DNA of 64,000 nucleotides from Ensifer adhaerens (GCF_028993555.1 NZ_CP118610.1:992001-1056000), one strand, 5' to 3'; counted from the first letter of the stretch, positions 51,132 to 61,894 are shown. Notes: generated from the letters alone by a model not told the origin. Translations and numbers: made by a program.

Positions 51132-52642
51132 TGACCGATTGGCCCGTACTTTCCGCGGTCACCTTCATGCCGCTCGTCGGCGTACTGCTTCTCTTGCTTG
51201 TCAGGGAAGACAGCGCCTACGGCCGCCGGAACATCCTGAACGTTTCGCTGCTGACGACGATCTTCACCTTCGCGGTGTCGGTCTACATCTGGTACCAGTT
51301 CGACGCCTCGAACCCCGGCTTCCAGATGCTCGAAAAGCACGATTGGCTTGGTACCGGCATTTCCTACCATCTCGGCGTCGACGGCATCTCGGTGCTCTTC
51401 GTTGTGCTCTCGGCCTTTCTCATGCCGTTCTGCGTACTTGCGAGCTGGCTGTCGATCGAGCAGCGTCTCAAGGCATACATGATCGCGTTCCTGGTCCTGG
51501 AAACGTTCATGATCGGCGTCTTCGTGTCGCTCGATATCGTGCTCTTCTACGTGTTCTTCGAGGCCGGCCTGATCCCGATGTTCCTCATCATCGGTGTCTG
51601 GGGCGGCAAGGATCGCGTCTACGCCAGCTACAAGTTCTTCCTCTATACGCTGCTCGGCTCGGTGCTGATGCTGCTCGCGATCATGGCGATGTACTGGCAG
51701 GCCGGTACGACCGACATCACGCAGTTGCTTGCCTATAACTTCCCGCGCCAGATGCAGACGTGGCTGTGGCTTGCCTTCTTCGCGTCCTTCGCGGTGAAGA
51801 TGCCGATGTGGCCGGTTCACACCTGGCTTCCGGACGCGCACGTTCAGGCGCCGACGGCGGGCTCGGTCATCCTGGCTGGCATCCTCCTGAAGCTCGGCGG
51901 TTACGGCTTCCTGCGCTTCTCGCTGCCGATGTTCCCGTTGGCATCAGACTATTTCGCGCCGTTCGTCTTCACGCTGTCAGTCGTCGCCATCATCTACACC
52001 TCGCTGGTCGCGATGATGCAGACGGACATCAAGAAGCTGATCGCCTATTCGTCGGTAGCGCACATGGGCTACGTGACGATGGGTATCTTCGCCGCCAATG
52101 TTCAGGGCGTTCAGGGTGCGATCTTCCAGATGCTGTCGCACGGCATCGTCTCGGGCGCGCTCTTCCTCTGCGTCGGCGTCGTCTATGACCGTCTGCACAC
52201 CCGCGAGATCGCGGCCTATGGTGGCCTCGTCAACAACATGCCGAAGTATGCTGTCGCCTTCATGGTGTTCACCATGGCCAACGTTGGCTTGCCGGGCACG
52301 TCTAGCTTCGTCGGTGAAGTGCTGACCCTCGTCGGTGCGTTCCGTGCCAACACCTGGGTTGCGCTCTTTGCAACCTCGGGCGTGATCCTCTCGGCCGCCT
52401 ATGCGCTCTGGCTCTATCGCCGGGTGATCTTCGGTGCGTTGGAGAAGGAAAGCCTGAAGGCGCTGCTCGATCTGTCGCCGCGCGAAAAGGCCATCCTTTA
52501 TCCGCTGGTGATCCTGACGATCTTCTTCGGCGTCTACCCGGCACCGATCTTCGATGCGACCGCAGCCTCCGTGGATCTGCTCGTCAACAACTACTCCGCA
52601 GCCCTGCAGGCAGCGCAAAACGTTGCGCTTTCGGTGCAATGA
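51131..52642 (+). CDS. nuoM: NADH-quinone oxidoreductase subunit M (antiporter-like)
   Basis: A 503-residue, fourteen-helix antiporter-like subunit. [21 protein letters not shown] carries the key Glu and [38 protein letters not shown] the Lys and mid-helix. ATG 51131 overlaps the nuoL stop codon. It begins [10 protein letters not shown]. Confidence 0.97.
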   Translation: MTDWPVLSAVTFMPLVGVLLLLLVREDSAYGRRNILNVSLLTTIFTFAVSVYIWYQFDASNPGFQMLEKHDWLGTGISYHLGVDGISVLFVVLSAFLMPFCVLASWLSIEQRLKAYMIAFLVLETFMIGVFVSLDIVLFYVFFEAGLIPMFLIIGVWGGKDRVYASYKFFLYTLLGSVLMLLAIMAMYWQAGTTDITQLLAYNFPRQMQTWLWLAFFASFAVKMPMWPVHTWLPDAHVQAPTAGSVILAGILLKLGGYGFLRFSLPMFPLASDYFAPFVFTLSVVAIIYTSLVAMMQTDIKKLIAYSSVAHMGYVTMGIFAANVQGVQGAIFQMLSHGIVSGALFLCVGVVYDRLHTREIAAYGGLVNNMPKYAVAFMVFTMANVGLPGTSSFVGEVLTLVGAFRANTWVALFATSGVILSAAYALWLYRRVIFGALEKESLKALLDLSPREKAILYPLVILTIFFGVYPAPIFDATAASVDLLVNNYSAALQAAQNVALSVQ

Positions 52643-52661
52643 CCACAGGACGTGATTGGAC

Positions 52662-54104
52662 ATGACTGCTGAAACCCTCCTTGCAAGCCTGCAACTCTCG
52701 ATCCCCGAGTTGATCCTCGCGGTCGGCGCGATGGCATTGCTGATGATCGGCGTGTTTGCCGGCGAAAAATCGGCGTCGACGGTCACCGGCCTTGCGGTTG
52801 CCGTTCTGATCATCGCCGGTCTCTGGCTCGTTCTGAAGACCGGAGAAGGCTCGGCCTATGGCGGCGCCTTCCTGTCGGATCCCTTCGCCAAGTTCATGAA
52901 GGTGCTGGCACTGATCGGCTCGATTACGGCGTTGGTCATGACCGTCGGTCATGCGCGCTCGGCCCAGATCGATCGTTTCGAGTTCCCGGTACTTCTGGTA
53001 CTGGCAACGCTCGGCATGCTGTTGATGATCTCGGCCAACGACCTGATGTCGCTGTACCTGTCGCTGGAACTGCAATCGCTGGCGCTCTATGTCGTCGCCG
53101 CCATCAACCGCGACAGCGTCCGTTCGACGGAAGCCGGCCTCAAGTACTTCGTGCTCGGTGCGCTTTCCTCGGGCATGCTGCTCTATGGCATGTCGCTGAT
53201 CTACGGCTTCACCGGCCACACCGGCTTTACCCAGATCGCCGCTGCGCTGACGGCCGAAGGCCGTTCGCTCGGCCTGATCTTCGGTCTCGTCTTCGTGCTC
53301 GCCGGCCTCGCATTCAAGATCTCGGCTGTTCCGTTCCACATGTGGACGCCCGATGTTTACGAAGGCGCGCCGACGCCGGTCACCGCCTTCTTCGCAGCCG
53401 CGCCGAAGGTTGCGGCCATGGCGATCCTCGTGCGCATCGTCATCAACGCCTTTGAACCGGTCGTTGCCGACTGGCAGCAGATCATCGTCTTCATTTCGAT
53501 TGCTTCGATGCTGCTCGGCTCGTTTGCGGCAATCGGCCAGAAGAACATCAAGCGCCTGATGGCCTATTCCTCGATCGGCCACATGGGCTACGCGCTGGTC
53601 GGCCTTGCCGCCGGCTCGATGGCGGGCGTTCGCGGCGTGCTGCTCTACATGCTCATCTACATGGTCATGACGCTCGGCACCTTCGCCTGCATCCTGGCGA
53701 TGCGGCGCAAGGAAGGCGAGAACGTCGAAAACGTCGACGATCTCGCTGGTCTCTCGCAGACGAACCCCTTCATGGCGACCGTCCTGACCGTCCTGATGTT
53801 CTCGCTCGCCGGCATTCCGCCGATGGCAGGCTTCTTCGGGAAGTACTTCGTCTTCATGGCGGCGATCGAAGCGCAGCTCTATGCACTCGCCATCATCGGC
53901 GTCCTCGCATCCGTGGTCGGCGCTTACTACTACCTGCGCGTCATCAAGGTGATGTGGTTCGATGACGCCAAGGGCGAGTTTGCCCGTACGGCTGGCGAAC
54001 TGAAACTGGTGTTCGGTCTCTCGGGTCTGTTCGTCCTCGGATACGTCCTGATCGGCGGTCCGCTTGGAAGCGCTGCCGAGGCCGCGGCGCGGACCTTCTT
54101 TTGA
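52662..54104 (+). CDS. nuoN: NADH-quinone oxidoreductase subunit N (antiporter-like)
   Basis: The 480-residue last antiporter-like subunit. [21 protein letters not shown] and [33 protein letters not shown] are the Glu- and Lys-containing blocks. The stop overlaps the start of birA by a few bases. ATG 52662 ([11 protein letters not shown]); TTG 52656 in frame is ignored because family starts at MTAET. Confidence 0.96.
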   Translation: MTAETLLASLQLSIPELILAVGAMALLMIGVFAGEKSASTVTGLAVAVLIIAGLWLVLKTGEGSAYGGAFLSDPFAKFMKVLALIGSITALVMTVGHARSAQIDRFEFPVLLVLATLGMLLMISANDLMSLYLSLELQSLALYVVAAINRDSVRSTEAGLKYFVLGALSSGMLLYGMSLIYGFTGHTGFTQIAAALTAEGRSLGLIFGLVFVLAGLAFKISAVPFHMWTPDVYEGAPTPVTAFFAAAPKVAAMAILVRIVINAFEPVVADWQQIIVFISIASMLLGSFAAIGQKNIKRLMAYSSIGHMGYALVGLAAGSMAGVRGVLLYMLIYMVMTLGTFACILAMRRKEGENVENVDDLAGLSQTNPFMATVLTVLMFSLAGIPPMAGFFGKYFVFMAAIEAQLYALAIIGVLASVVGAYYYLRVIKVMWFDDAKGEFARTAGELKLVFGLSGLFVLGYVLIGGPLGSAAEAAARTFF

Positions 54105-54868
54105 TCGCCCTTGAAAGTGGCGGCCGGATATCGCCCGACGATTTCCGGCACGTCGCTCTCGATGCGGTCGGATCGACAAACAGCGAATGCCTGGCGCGCG
54201 CGCGCCAGGGCGACCCGGGCAATCTCTGGGTCACGGCTGTCAGGCAGACCGGCGGTCGTGGCCGCCGGGGCCGCGCCTGGTTTTCAGAACCTGGCAATCT
54301 CTACGCATCGCTTCTCCTGATTGACCCGGCGCCGATCGAGCATCTGCATTCCTTGCCGCTAGCGGTTGCCGTGGCCGTGCACCGGGCAATTCGCCAGGTG
54401 ATGCCGCCGGGCGCAGCGCCGGTCGAGATCAAATGGCCAAACGATATTCTCATCGACGGGAAGAAGACCTGCGGCATCCTGCTCGAAGGCGAGGCCCTTC
54501 CGGATGGGCGACATGCGCTGGTCATCGGCTGTGGCATCAACATTGCCGTTCAGCCGGATGAAGCCCTCTATCCCGTTACCTCGTTGAGGAAGGAAGGCGC
54601 TTCGGTTTCTCCGGACGAACTTTTCGCGCGGCTGTTCATGACGATGGCGGAGACGTTGTCGCTGTGGGAGCGCGGCGCAGGTATTGCAAAAACCATCGAG
54701 CAGTGGCGGTCCGCCGCTCGCGGCATCGGTGAGACGATAACCGTGAACCTGCCGGATCGGTCGCTTTCGGGCCGCTTTGCCGGTATTGATGAGACCGGGC
54801 GGTTGATGCTCGATACCGGGTCAGGCACGATGCAGACGATCGCCGCCGGCGACGTATTTTTCGGATAA
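54101..54868 (+). CDS. birA: Biotin--[acetyl-CoA-carboxylase] ligase (monofunctional)
   Basis: Attaches biotin to the carrier protein of acetyl-CoA carboxylase. The 255-residue protein has [20 protein letters not shown] (biotinyl-AMP loop), [21 protein letters not shown] and GCGININVAV-like block ([10 protein letters not shown]). It has no N-terminal winged helix, unlike E. coli BirA, so it should not act as a repressor. The start is TTG 54101, overlapping nuoN, and is supported by the distance to the first conserved motif. Possibly co-transcribed with the nuo operon. Confidence 0.92.
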   Translation: MIALESGGRISPDDFRHVALDAVGSTNSECLARARQGDPGNLWVTAVRQTGGRGRRGRAWFSEPGNLYASLLLIDPAPIEHLHSLPLAVAVAVHRAIRQVMPPGAAPVEIKWPNDILIDGKKTCGILLEGEALPDGRHALVIGCGINIAVQPDEALYPVTSLRKEGASVSPDELFARLFMTMAETLSLWERGAGIAKTIEQWRSAARGIGETITVNLPDRSLSGRFAGIDETGRLMLDTGSGTMQTIAAGDVFFG

Positions 54869-54894
54869 TTCCTAGTATAAGGGCGCATTACAAT

Positions 54895-56562
54895 ATGGCG
54901 CAGGACGAAGAACTGGTGTTCTTGCCGCTTGGCGGCGTCGGCGAAATCGGCATGAATCTTGGCCTCTACGGCTACGGGCGGCCTGGAAGCCGCCAGTGGA
55001 TCATGGTCGATTGCGGCGTCACCTTTCCGGGGCCGGACCTTCCGGGCGTGGATCTGGTTCTCGCAGACATCAGCTTCCTGGCGGAAGAGCGCCGCAATCT
55101 CAAGGGTATCATCATTACCCACGCCCACGAGGACCATTACGGCGGCCTGAACGATCTGTGGCCAGGCCTCAACGTTCCGGTCTATGCCTCGCCGTTCACG
55201 GCAGGCATGCTGGAAGCCAAACGCGATTTCGAGAGAAGCCGCAGTGAGATCCCGGTGACGATCTTCAAGCAGGGCGACCGCATCAATGTCGGCCCGTTCG
55301 AGATCGAGGCGGTCGGTGTCAACCATTCGATCCCCGAGCCGATGTCGGTGATCATCCGCACGCCGGTCGGCACCGTCGTTCACACTGGCGACTGGAAGAT
55401 CGATCTTCATCCGTCGCTCGGGCCCCTGACCGACGAGACGCGGTTCCGCCAGATCGGCGACGAGGGTGTGCTGGCGCTCGTCTGCGATTCCACCAATGCG
55501 ATGCGCGATGGCGTTTCACCGTCGGAACAGGAAGTTTCGGAAAGTCTGGCGAAGATCATCGCCAATGCCGAGGGCCGGGTTGCGATCACGACGTTCTCGT
55601 CGAATGTCGGGCGCATCCGCTCGATTGCCGAGGCCGCGGAAGAGGCGGGGCGGGATGTCCTGCTGCTTGGCAGCTCGATGCGCCGCGTTGTCGCCGTTGC
55701 CCAGGATCTCGGGCTGATGGAAGGCATCAAGCCGTTCCTCGCCGAAGACGAGTTTGGTTACGTGCCGCGCGACAAGGTCGTGGTCATCCTGACAGGCAGC
55801 CAAGGCGAGCCGCGGGCAGCACTTGCGAAGATAGCGCGCGACGAGATGCGCAACGTTGCTTTCTCCGCAGGCGACACGGTGGTGTTCTCCTCGCGCACGA
55901 TCCCGGGCAACGAGAAGGCGATCAACGACATCAAGAACGGCCTGGTCGAGCAGGGCATCCACATCATCACGGACAGTGAGGCGCTCGTGCACGTATCGGG
56001 TCACCCCCGCCGCACCGAGCTGCAGCAGATGTATCAATGGCTGCGCCCGCAGATCCTCGTTCCGGTTCACGGCGAACCTGCGCATCTGACGGCCCATGCC
56101 GAACTTGGCCAGCAGTCGGGTATCGCCAGTGTTCCGCGCCTTCGGAACGGCGAAATGCTGCGCCTTGCACCAGGTCCGGCCGAAGTTATCGATGAAGCGC
56201 CGCATGGCCGGATCTACAAGGACGGCAACCTCATCGGTGATTTCGAAGAGATGGGCATCGGCGAACGCCGCAAGCTCTCCTTCGCAGGGCACGTCGCGGT
56301 CAACGTCGTACTCGACGGCCGCTACGACTTCCTCGGTGACCCGGATATCGTTGCGATCGGCCTGCCGGAGTTCGATGATGAGGGCGAAGACATGGAGGAT
56401 ACGCTCTATGACGCGATCCTCGGTGCGGTCGAGAGCATTCCGCGGGCAAAGCGCAAGGACCTGGCCATGCTGCAGGAGGCGGTTCGCCGCGCTGTTCGCA
56501 GCACAGCCAACCAGACCTGGGGCAAGAAGCCGATTGTGACGGTGTTTGTCACCAAAGTCTGA
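54895..56562 (+). CDS. rnj: Ribonuclease J
   Basis: A 555-residue metallo-beta-lactamase/beta-CASP ribonuclease with both 5'-3' exo- and endonuclease potential; in rhizobia it matures rRNA. FLPLGGVGEIGMNLGLYGYG opens; THAHEDHYGGL is the HxHxDH zinc motif; HTGDWKIDLHPS and GSQGEPRAALAKIARDE are later motifs; the beta-CASP part is VVFSSRTIPGNEKAINDI with VSGHPRRTELQQMYQWLRPQ. The C-terminal domain completes at EQ/VTKV. Starts at ATG 54895, 26 bp after birA. Confidence 0.95.
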   Translation: MAQDEELVFLPLGGVGEIGMNLGLYGYGRPGSRQWIMVDCGVTFPGPDLPGVDLVLADISFLAEERRNLKGIIITHAHEDHYGGLNDLWPGLNVPVYASPFTAGMLEAKRDFERSRSEIPVTIFKQGDRINVGPFEIEAVGVNHSIPEPMSVIIRTPVGTVVHTGDWKIDLHPSLGPLTDETRFRQIGDEGVLALVCDSTNAMRDGVSPSEQEVSESLAKIIANAEGRVAITTFSSNVGRIRSIAEAAEEAGRDVLLLGSSMRRVVAVAQDLGLMEGIKPFLAEDEFGYVPRDKVVVILTGSQGEPRAALAKIARDEMRNVAFSAGDTVVFSSRTIPGNEKAINDIKNGLVEQGIHIITDSEALVHVSGHPRRTELQQMYQWLRPQILVPVHGEPAHLTAHAELGQQSGIASVPRLRNGEMLRLAPGPAEVIDEAPHGRIYKDGNLIGDFEEMGIGERRKLSFAGHVAVNVVLDGRYDFLGDPDIVAIGLPEFDDEGEDMEDTLYDAILGAVESIPRAKRKDLAMLQEAVRRAVRSTANQTWGKKPIVTVFVTKV

Positions 56563-56626
56563 TTGGCGGTTGTCCCGCGGCAATGTAAGCGGGGCCGGTA
56601 CATGTCGTCATAGCGGGAGGATCGCA

Positions 56627-57031
56627 ATGCTCGGAAGAGTGAACCACATCGCCATCGCCGTGCCGGATCTTGGCGTCGCCGCCGAGAGCTACCGTTCAAC
56701 GCTCGGTGCGTCCGTCACCGAGCCGCAAGCGCTGCCCGAACACGGCGTAACCGTTGTGTTCGTCACGCTGGCCAACACCAAGGTCGAGCTATTGGAGCCA
56801 CTCGGCGAGAGCTCGCCGATCACCGCTTTCCTGGCGAAGAACCCTTCGGGCGGGATGCACCACATCTGCTACGAGGTGGAGAACATCCTTGCCGCACGTG
56901 ACGCGTTGCGTGCGGCAGGCGCTCGAGTCCTTGGGGATGGGGAGCCGAAAATCGGCGCGCATGGCAAGCCGGTGCTTTTCCTGCACCCCAAGGATTTTCA
57001 GGGTACGCTGATCGAACTCGAAGAGGTGTGA
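56627..57031 (+). CDS. mce: Methylmalonyl-CoA epimerase
   Basis: A 134-residue VOC-fold enzyme that interconverts the 2R and 2S epimers of methylmalonyl-CoA in propionate metabolism. Metal ligands: NHIAIAVPDL (His), the Gln/Glu region HGVTVVFVTLANTKVELLEPLGE and MHHICYEVENI (His), LIELEEV (Glu at the end). ATG 56627 follows GGGAGGATCGCA. Length exactly that of the family. Confidence 0.93.
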   Translation: MLGRVNHIAIAVPDLGVAAESYRSTLGASVTEPQALPEHGVTVVFVTLANTKVELLEPLGESSPITAFLAKNPSGGMHHICYEVENILAARDALRAAGARVLGDGEPKIGAHGKPVLFLHPKDFQGTLIELEEV

Positions 57032-57157
57032 CAGTTGACCGCGCGATGCGTGTTTGTCTGATCGCGCAGGCGGCGCTATAAGGCGGACAGAATGTCGCGG
57101 AAGTCGCGGCGCGACGACGTCCGTCGTTTCGTCGATCGCCTTCACCGGGAGCCGGAA

Positions 57158-57427
57158 ATGCCACTGTTTTCAACTTTTGCCATCTACTTCATCATCTGGT
57201 GGATCACGCTGTTTGCCGTTCTTCCCCTGGGAGTGCGCACGCAAGCGGAAGAAAACAGCGTTGTCCCGGGAAGCGTCGAAAGCGCCCCGGCGAAGTTCAA
57301 TGCGAAGCGGGTGGTGCTTTTGACCACGGCGATTGCGGCTGTCATCCAGCTCGCCTGGTACATCGTCTCCGTCAAACTTGGCTACGGGATCGATTCCATC
57401 CCGCGGTTCTACCCGAAATTCTATTGA
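57158..57427 (+). CDS. DUF1467-family small membrane protein
   Basis: An 89-residue protein with two transmembrane segments (about residues 5-27 and 55-78) around a polar, Glu-rich centre: PLFSTFAIYFIIWWITLFAVLPLGVRTQ at the N-terminus is the DUF1467 signature. Found mainly in Alphaproteobacteria next to mce; function unknown. Start MPLFSTF at 57158; the frame extends 22 codons upstream without support. Followed by a long AT-richer gap. Confidence 0.85.
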   Translation: MPLFSTFAIYFIIWWITLFAVLPLGVRTQAEENSVVPGSVESAPAKFNAKRVVLLTTAIAAVIQLAWYIVSVKLGYGIDSIPRFYPKFY

Positions 57428-57624
57428 GAATTTCTGCAAGGCGGATGGGCTGAGCCGCACCGCAAGTCGATCGAAGAATTTTTACCGGATTTCTGCGTCA
57501 TCATGACGCTCGGAGCGATGCTGTGGAGGAAACCAGAGCAATCGCAGGATTGACCGCCGTCAAATTGACATAGTTCAATTTTTGCGACTGCTTCGCGCCT
57601 GCGATGGGTCGAGAAAAGCAAAAA

Positions 57625-57650
57625 AAAACAAGGCTAAAAGCCTTGTTTTT
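57625..57650. terminator. Bidirectional terminator after DUF1467 gene
   Basis: AAAACAAGGCT AAAA GCCTTGTTTT with an A-run before and T-run after; 9-11 bp stem. Confidence 0.85.
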
Positions 57651-57798
57651 CAAGTTTCGCGTGATCTTTAATCCGTTGCCGGCGGCAGCGACTAAGCGCG
57701 CCTAAGATCTTATCCTCCCAAGACTTGACCGCGAAAGTCGGCAAGAATTTAGTCTTCATGCCTGTTTTGTGAGCCGAAATTAGCCCAAACATTAAGCT

Positions 57799-57993
57799 GT
57801 GTCATCCTGTTTTTTTGCATTTTTGCTACAGTTGGGTAAAATATTCCCGTTGACAATTCCTGTCGTAATATTGTTACTAGCGGGCTCTTTTGGTGCAGGT
57901 TTTGCCGGTCTTTCCCCCTCAAAATCAGTAGATCTGATCTTTCCGGCCATGGCCCGAGAGCAGGGTTTTCTTCCGCCTGCGAAGCAGCTATGA
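57799..57993 (+). CDS. Possible small membrane protein (weak)
   Basis: A 64-codon GTG-start frame with a hydrophobic stretch (FPLTIPVVILLLAGSFGAGFAG) and a polar tail. No good ribosome site precedes it, and no family is recognised, so it may be chance. It covers the TTGACA hexamer at 57850, and both cannot be equally important. I list it because codon positions in the tail look protein-like (GLSPSKSVDLIFPAMAREQ). Confidence 0.25.
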   Translation: MSSCFFAFLLQLGKIFPLTIPVVILLLAGSFGAGFAGLSPSKSVDLIFPAMAREQGFLPPAKQL

Positions 57994-58168
57994 ACGCAAG
58001 GCTCACAAAGGTTCACGTTGGCGTTGCCGGTGATGGATAATGGAGAGCCCGACCCCGAGAAGCAACGGTCGCCCTTGCCAGCCTACCGGCGAAGAAGGCA
58101 CCTGAGCTCAACGTCATTTCGCCCGAATCCGCCGATAGTGCGACGTTCATCAAGTTCTGGAACCCGTC

Positions 58169-59497
58169 ATGCGCCTGTCCCGTTTTTTCATGCCCATCCT
58201 GAAGGAAAACCCTAAGGAAGCGGAAATCGTTTCCCACCGCCTTATGCTCCGCACGGGCATGATCCGGCAGCAGTCCTCGGGCATCTACACCTGGCTGCCA
58301 CTGGGCAAGCGCGTTCTCGACAAGGTCAACGCGATCATCCGCGAGGAGCAGAACCGCTCGGGCGCGATCGAGCTTTTGATGCCGACGCTGCAGTCCGCAG
58401 AGCTCTGGCAGGAAAGCGGCCGCTACGACGCCTACGGCAAGGAGATGCTGCGCATCAAGGATCGCCAGGACAGGCCGATGCTTTACGGCCCGACGAACGA
58501 AGAGATGATCACGGACGTCTTCCGGTCCTACGTGAAGTCCTACCGCGATCTGCCGCTCAATCTCTATCACATCCAGCTGAAATTCCGCGACGAGATCCGT
58601 CCGCGTTTCGGCACCATGCGCTCGCGCGAGTTCCTGATGAAGGATGCCTATTCCTTCGATCTCGATCGCGAAGGGGCGGAGCACGCCTATAACCGCATGT
58701 TCGCGGCCTATCTGCGCACATTCGCGCGCATGGGGCTTCGCGCCATTCCGATGCGTGCCGACACCGGCCCGATCGGCGGCAACCTCAGCCACGAATTCAT
58801 CATCCTCGCTGACACCGGCGAATCCGAAGTCTTCTGCCACAAGGACTTCCTCGGCTTTGATATTCCGGGCGAAGAAACCAACTTCGAGGACGTCGCCGGC
58901 CTGAAGGCGATCTTCGACAAGTGGACCTCGCGCTACGCGGCGACATCGGAAATGCACGATGAGGCCGCCTTCAATGCGGTTGCCGAAGGCGACCGTCTGT
59001 CGGCGCGCGGCATCGAAGTCGGCCACATCTTCTATTTCGGCACCAAGTATTCCGAAGCCATGGGCGCCAAGGTTCTCGGCCCCGATGGCAAGGAGCATGC
59101 CGTGCACATGGGGTCCTACGGCATTGGTCCGACCCGCCTCGTGCCGGCGATCATCGAAGCCTCGCACGACGACAACGGCATCATCTGGCCGAAGTCGATC
59201 TCGCCGTTCGATGGCGTTATCATCAACATGAAAGCGGGTGATGCCGCTTGCGACGGCGCCTGCGAGACGCTCTACTCCGAACTCGGCAAGGCTGGATTCG
59301 ACGCCCTGCTCGACGACACGGACGACCGCGCCGGTGCGAAGTTCGCGACTGCGGATCTGATCGGCGTGCCGGTCCAGATCATCGTCGGCCCGCGTTCGAT
59401 CGCCAACGGCGAAGTCGAGGTCAAGGATCGCAAGACCGGTGAGCGCGCGACGATGACCGTCCAGGCTGCGATCAACAAGCTGATCGCAACGAAGTGA
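58169..59497 (+). CDS. proS: Prolyl-tRNA synthetase (alphaproteobacterial short form)
   Basis: Class II aminoacyl-tRNA synthetase, 442 residues, without the editing insertion of long bacterial ProRS. Motif 1 lies in [21 protein letters not shown], motif 2 in [26 protein letters not shown] and motif 3 in [19 protein letters not shown]; the C-terminal anticodon-binding domain follows ([24 protein letters not shown]). The start ATG 58169 gives [19 protein letters not shown], the usual N-terminus. A diverged scrap of a related proS recurs at 61827-61894. Confidence 0.97.
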   Translation: MRLSRFFMPILKENPKEAEIVSHRLMLRTGMIRQQSSGIYTWLPLGKRVLDKVNAIIREEQNRSGAIELLMPTLQSAELWQESGRYDAYGKEMLRIKDRQDRPMLYGPTNEEMITDVFRSYVKSYRDLPLNLYHIQLKFRDEIRPRFGTMRSREFLMKDAYSFDLDREGAEHAYNRMFAAYLRTFARMGLRAIPMRADTGPIGGNLSHEFIILADTGESEVFCHKDFLGFDIPGEETNFEDVAGLKAIFDKWTSRYAATSEMHDEAAFNAVAEGDRLSARGIEVGHIFYFGTKYSEAMGAKVLGPDGKEHAVHMGSYGIGPTRLVPAIIEASHDDNGIIWPKSISPFDGVIINMKAGDAACDGACETLYSELGKAGFDALLDDTDDRAGAKFATADLIGVPVQIIVGPRSIANGEVEVKDRKTGERATMTVQAAINKLIATK

Positions 59498-59516
59498 TGA
59501 GGCGAGGGAAGGCAGG

Positions 59517-60827
59517 ATGACCGCCGTGACTGAAACTCAGGTGCAGGCCGCAGCGCAGCCTGAAAAGTCCTCCAGCCGTCCCTTTTCCGCCTTCGAGCGC
59601 ATGGTGGCCTGGCGCTACCTGCGCTCGAGGCGCAAGGAAGCCTTCATCTCGGTGATCGCGGGCTTTTCCTTCATCGGCATCATGCTCGGCGTCGCGACGC
59701 TGATCATCGTCATGGCCGTGATGAATGGGTTCCGCACCGAGCTTATCTCCCGCATTCTCGGCATCAACGGCCACATGATCGTCCAGCCGATCGACGGGCC
59801 GCTCAACAATTACGCTGAGCTCGCGACCAAATTCTCGGGCGTCAAGGGCGTCACCATGGCGATCCCGCTGGTCGAGGGCCAGGTGCTGGCCCAAGGCATC
59901 GGCGATAGTTCCACGGGTGCGCTGGTCCGCGGCATCCGCGCCGATGACTTGAGCAAGATGAAATCGGTCTCCGATCACATCCAGTCCGGCGACATGGTCG
60001 GCTTTGCCTCCGGCTCCGGGGTGGCGATCGGCTCGCGCATGGCCGAGCAGCTCGGCATCCGCGTCGGCGGAACGATCACACTGACCTCGCCCAATGGCGA
60101 CGTGACGCCGCTCGGCATGAACCCGCGCGTGAAGGCCTACACCGTCTCGGCGATCTACGAGATCGGCATGTCGGAATACGACTCAACGATCATCTTCATG
60201 CCGCTTGAAGAGGCTCAGCTCTTCTTCAACGCCGAGGGACTGGCGCAGTCGATTGAGATCTTCGTCGAGCATCCGGATGTCGTCGATGAACTGCGACAGC
60301 CGATCGAGGACGCCGCGGGACGGCAGATCTTCATCACCGACTGGCGCGACCGCAACAAGACCTTCTTCTCGGCGCTCGAGGTCGAGCGCAACGTGATGTT
60401 CATGATCCTGACGCTGATCGTTCTGGTCGCGGCGCTGAACATCATTTCCGGCCTGATCATGCTGGTGAAGGACAAGGGCAGCGACATTGCGATCCTGAGA
60501 ACGATGGGTGCGACGTCGGGCTCGGTGATGCGCATCTTCTTCATGACCGGTGCAGCCATCGGCGTGGCGGGCACCGTTGCCGGCGTGGCGCTCGGTGTTG
60601 TCGTCTGCCTCAACATCGAATCCATCCGACAGTTCTTCTCCTGGATTTCAGGAACGACTCTCTTCAGCCCGGAGCTCTACTTCCTGAGCCAGCTTCCGGC
60701 TGACATGAACGCCGACGAGACTGCGCTCGTCATCGTCATGGCACTCACCCTTTCCTTCCTCGCCACGATTTTTCCGGCCTGGCGTGCCTCGCGCCTCGAT
60801 CCGGTGCAGGCCCTGCGTTACGAATGA
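59517..60827 (+). CDS. lolC: LolC/LolE-family lipoprotein-releasing permease
   Basis: The 436-residue inner-membrane permease of the Lol complex, which extracts lipoproteins for transport to the outer membrane. FERMVAWRYLRSRRKEAFISVIAGFSFIGIMLGVATLIIVMAVMNGFR is the signature first helix; then a periplasmic MacB-type domain (about residues 60-275), and three helices at the C-terminus in the FtsX domain. Only one LolC/E-type gene is present so it is probably a homodimer (LolF-like). Begins 19 bp after proS. The last 318 codons are duplicated at 61894-62850. Confidence 0.94.
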   Translation: MTAVTETQVQAAAQPEKSSSRPFSAFERMVAWRYLRSRRKEAFISVIAGFSFIGIMLGVATLIIVMAVMNGFRTELISRILGINGHMIVQPIDGPLNNYAELATKFSGVKGVTMAIPLVEGQVLAQGIGDSSTGALVRGIRADDLSKMKSVSDHIQSGDMVGFASGSGVAIGSRMAEQLGIRVGGTITLTSPNGDVTPLGMNPRVKAYTVSAIYEIGMSEYDSTIIFMPLEEAQLFFNAEGLAQSIEIFVEHPDVVDELRQPIEDAAGRQIFITDWRDRNKTFFSALEVERNVMFMILTLIVLVAALNIISGLIMLVKDKGSDIAILRTMGATSGSVMRIFFMTGAAIGVAGTVAGVALGVVVCLNIESIRQFFSWISGTTLFSPELYFLSQLPADMNADETALVIVMALTLSFLATIFPAWRASRLDPVQALRYE

Positions 60828-60843
60828 CAAGGACATCACCTAA

Positions 60844-61530
60844 ATGAAAGCGCGCGTGGCACTGCAGCTCTCCGGCGTCGAGCGACACTACGGGGAAGGC
60901 GAGACGTTCCTCTCCATCCTCAAAGGCGCGGATTTCACGCTGAGGAGCGGCGAGACCGTGGCATTGGTCGCGCCTTCGGGAACTGGCAAATCGACGCTCC
61001 TGCATGTTGCGGGCCTCTTGGAGCGCCCGGATGGCGGCGAAGTCCTGGTCAACGGCGTCTCCTGCGGCGGGCTCAATGACGATCGGCGGACCGCGATCCG
61101 CCGCAACGAGATCGGCTTCGTCTACCAGTTTCACCATCTGCTTCCGGAGTTCACGGCGCTCGAGAACATCATGATGCCGCAACTGATCGGGGGACTGCCA
61201 AAGAAGGAAGCCGCGGAACGGGCGAAGGCGCTGCTCGACTACATGCGCATCGGCCACCGGGCAGACCACCGTCCGGCGGAACTTTCCGGCGGTGAGCAGC
61301 AGCGTGTCGCGATCGCGCGCGCGGTCGCCAATGCGCCTCTCGTTCTTCTCGCCGACGAGCCAACAGGCAATCTCGACCCGGAGACCGCTGGCTATGTCTT
61401 CGAGGCGCTGGAAGCGCTTGCCCGCCAGTCCGGGCTAGCCGCCTTGATCGCGACGCACAATCATGAATTGGCCGGGCTGATGGACCGCCGCGTGACGATC
61501 GAAGACGGCAAAGTCGTCGAGATGGCGTGA
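60844..61530 (+). CDS. lolD: Lipoprotein-releasing ABC transporter ATP-binding protein LolD
   Basis: The 228-residue ATPase partner of LolC. Walker [13 protein letters not shown] (residues 43-54), Q-loop [21 protein letters not shown] signature [17 protein letters not shown], Walker [14 protein letters not shown] and the H-loop [11 protein letters not shown]. MacB/LolD-specific signature [10 protein letters not shown]. It starts 16 bp after lolC. Complete; the first 45 codons are duplicated at 62867-63001. Confidence 0.96.
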   Translation: MKARVALQLSGVERHYGEGETFLSILKGADFTLRSGETVALVAPSGTGKSTLLHVAGLLERPDGGEVLVNGVSCGGLNDDRRTAIRRNEIGFVYQFHHLLPEFTALENIMMPQLIGGLPKKEAAERAKALLDYMRIGHRADHRPAELSGGEQQRVAIARAVANAPLVLLADEPTGNLDPETAGYVFEALEALARQSGLAALIATHNHELAGLMDRRVTIEDGKVVEMA

Positions 61531-61666
61531 TGGTCTGGCGGCGTGCGCGCCGTCCCCAAACGTCGCCCGCTCTCAGTCGCTTGCCGGGAGAAACCGCCGC
61601 TCCGTTCAAATCTCCACACACACTGCCAGGACGTCGCCTGCTTAGGTGCTTCTAGGTTCAGTCTGC
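61531..61666. other. Unassigned spacer after lolD
   Basis: About 136 bases with no recognisable gene or repeat, between the lolD stop and the start of the decayed exported-protein fragment. Confidence 0.4.
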
Positions 61667-61826
61667 TTCCCAGCGGTCGCGCCAGCGCCGTCATTGCGCG
61701 TCGTGATCACGAGTGATCCGTTTGGCAGCGCCGTGATCGAGGGCGCCTATCCGGCGAGATCGACCTGTCCCCAGATCTTGTTGTGGATGGCCGACTTCAG
61801 CGTCAACGTCCCGTCATCGCCGCGCA
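61667..61826 (-). pseudogene. Decayed fragment of the exported-protein gene at 63090-63662
   Basis: On the minus strand it reads ...[47 protein letters not shown], closely like the intact gene ([19 protein letters not shown] ... [19 protein letters not shown]). A TAG at 61747-61749 replaces a CAG glutamine codon. The plus-strand bases align with 63312-63471 at roughly three quarters identity by eye. Both ends are missing. Confidence 0.75.
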
Positions 61827-61894
61827 ATGAAAGCGGGCGATACCACTTGCGACGGCGCTTGCGAGACGCTGTACTCGAAGCTCGGCAAGGCTGG
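61827..61894 (+). pseudogene. 68-bp scrap of a proS gene
   Basis: Aligns base for base with proS 59228-59295 with about 8 mismatches (88% identity), the segment encoding [21 protein letters not shown]. It joins directly to the lolC copy at a GCTGG shared by both parents. Divergence shows it was not copied recently from the local proS. Confidence 0.8.

Larger units (their letters stand above)
57428..58168. other. AT-richer gap before proS
   Basis: 741 bases without a certain gene. It contains a bidirectional terminator (57625-57650), a TTGACA promoter-like hexamer at 57850 and a possible small membrane ORF at 57799-57993. Base composition is visibly more AT-rich than the neighbours from about 57540 to 57910. 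Confidence 0.5.
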
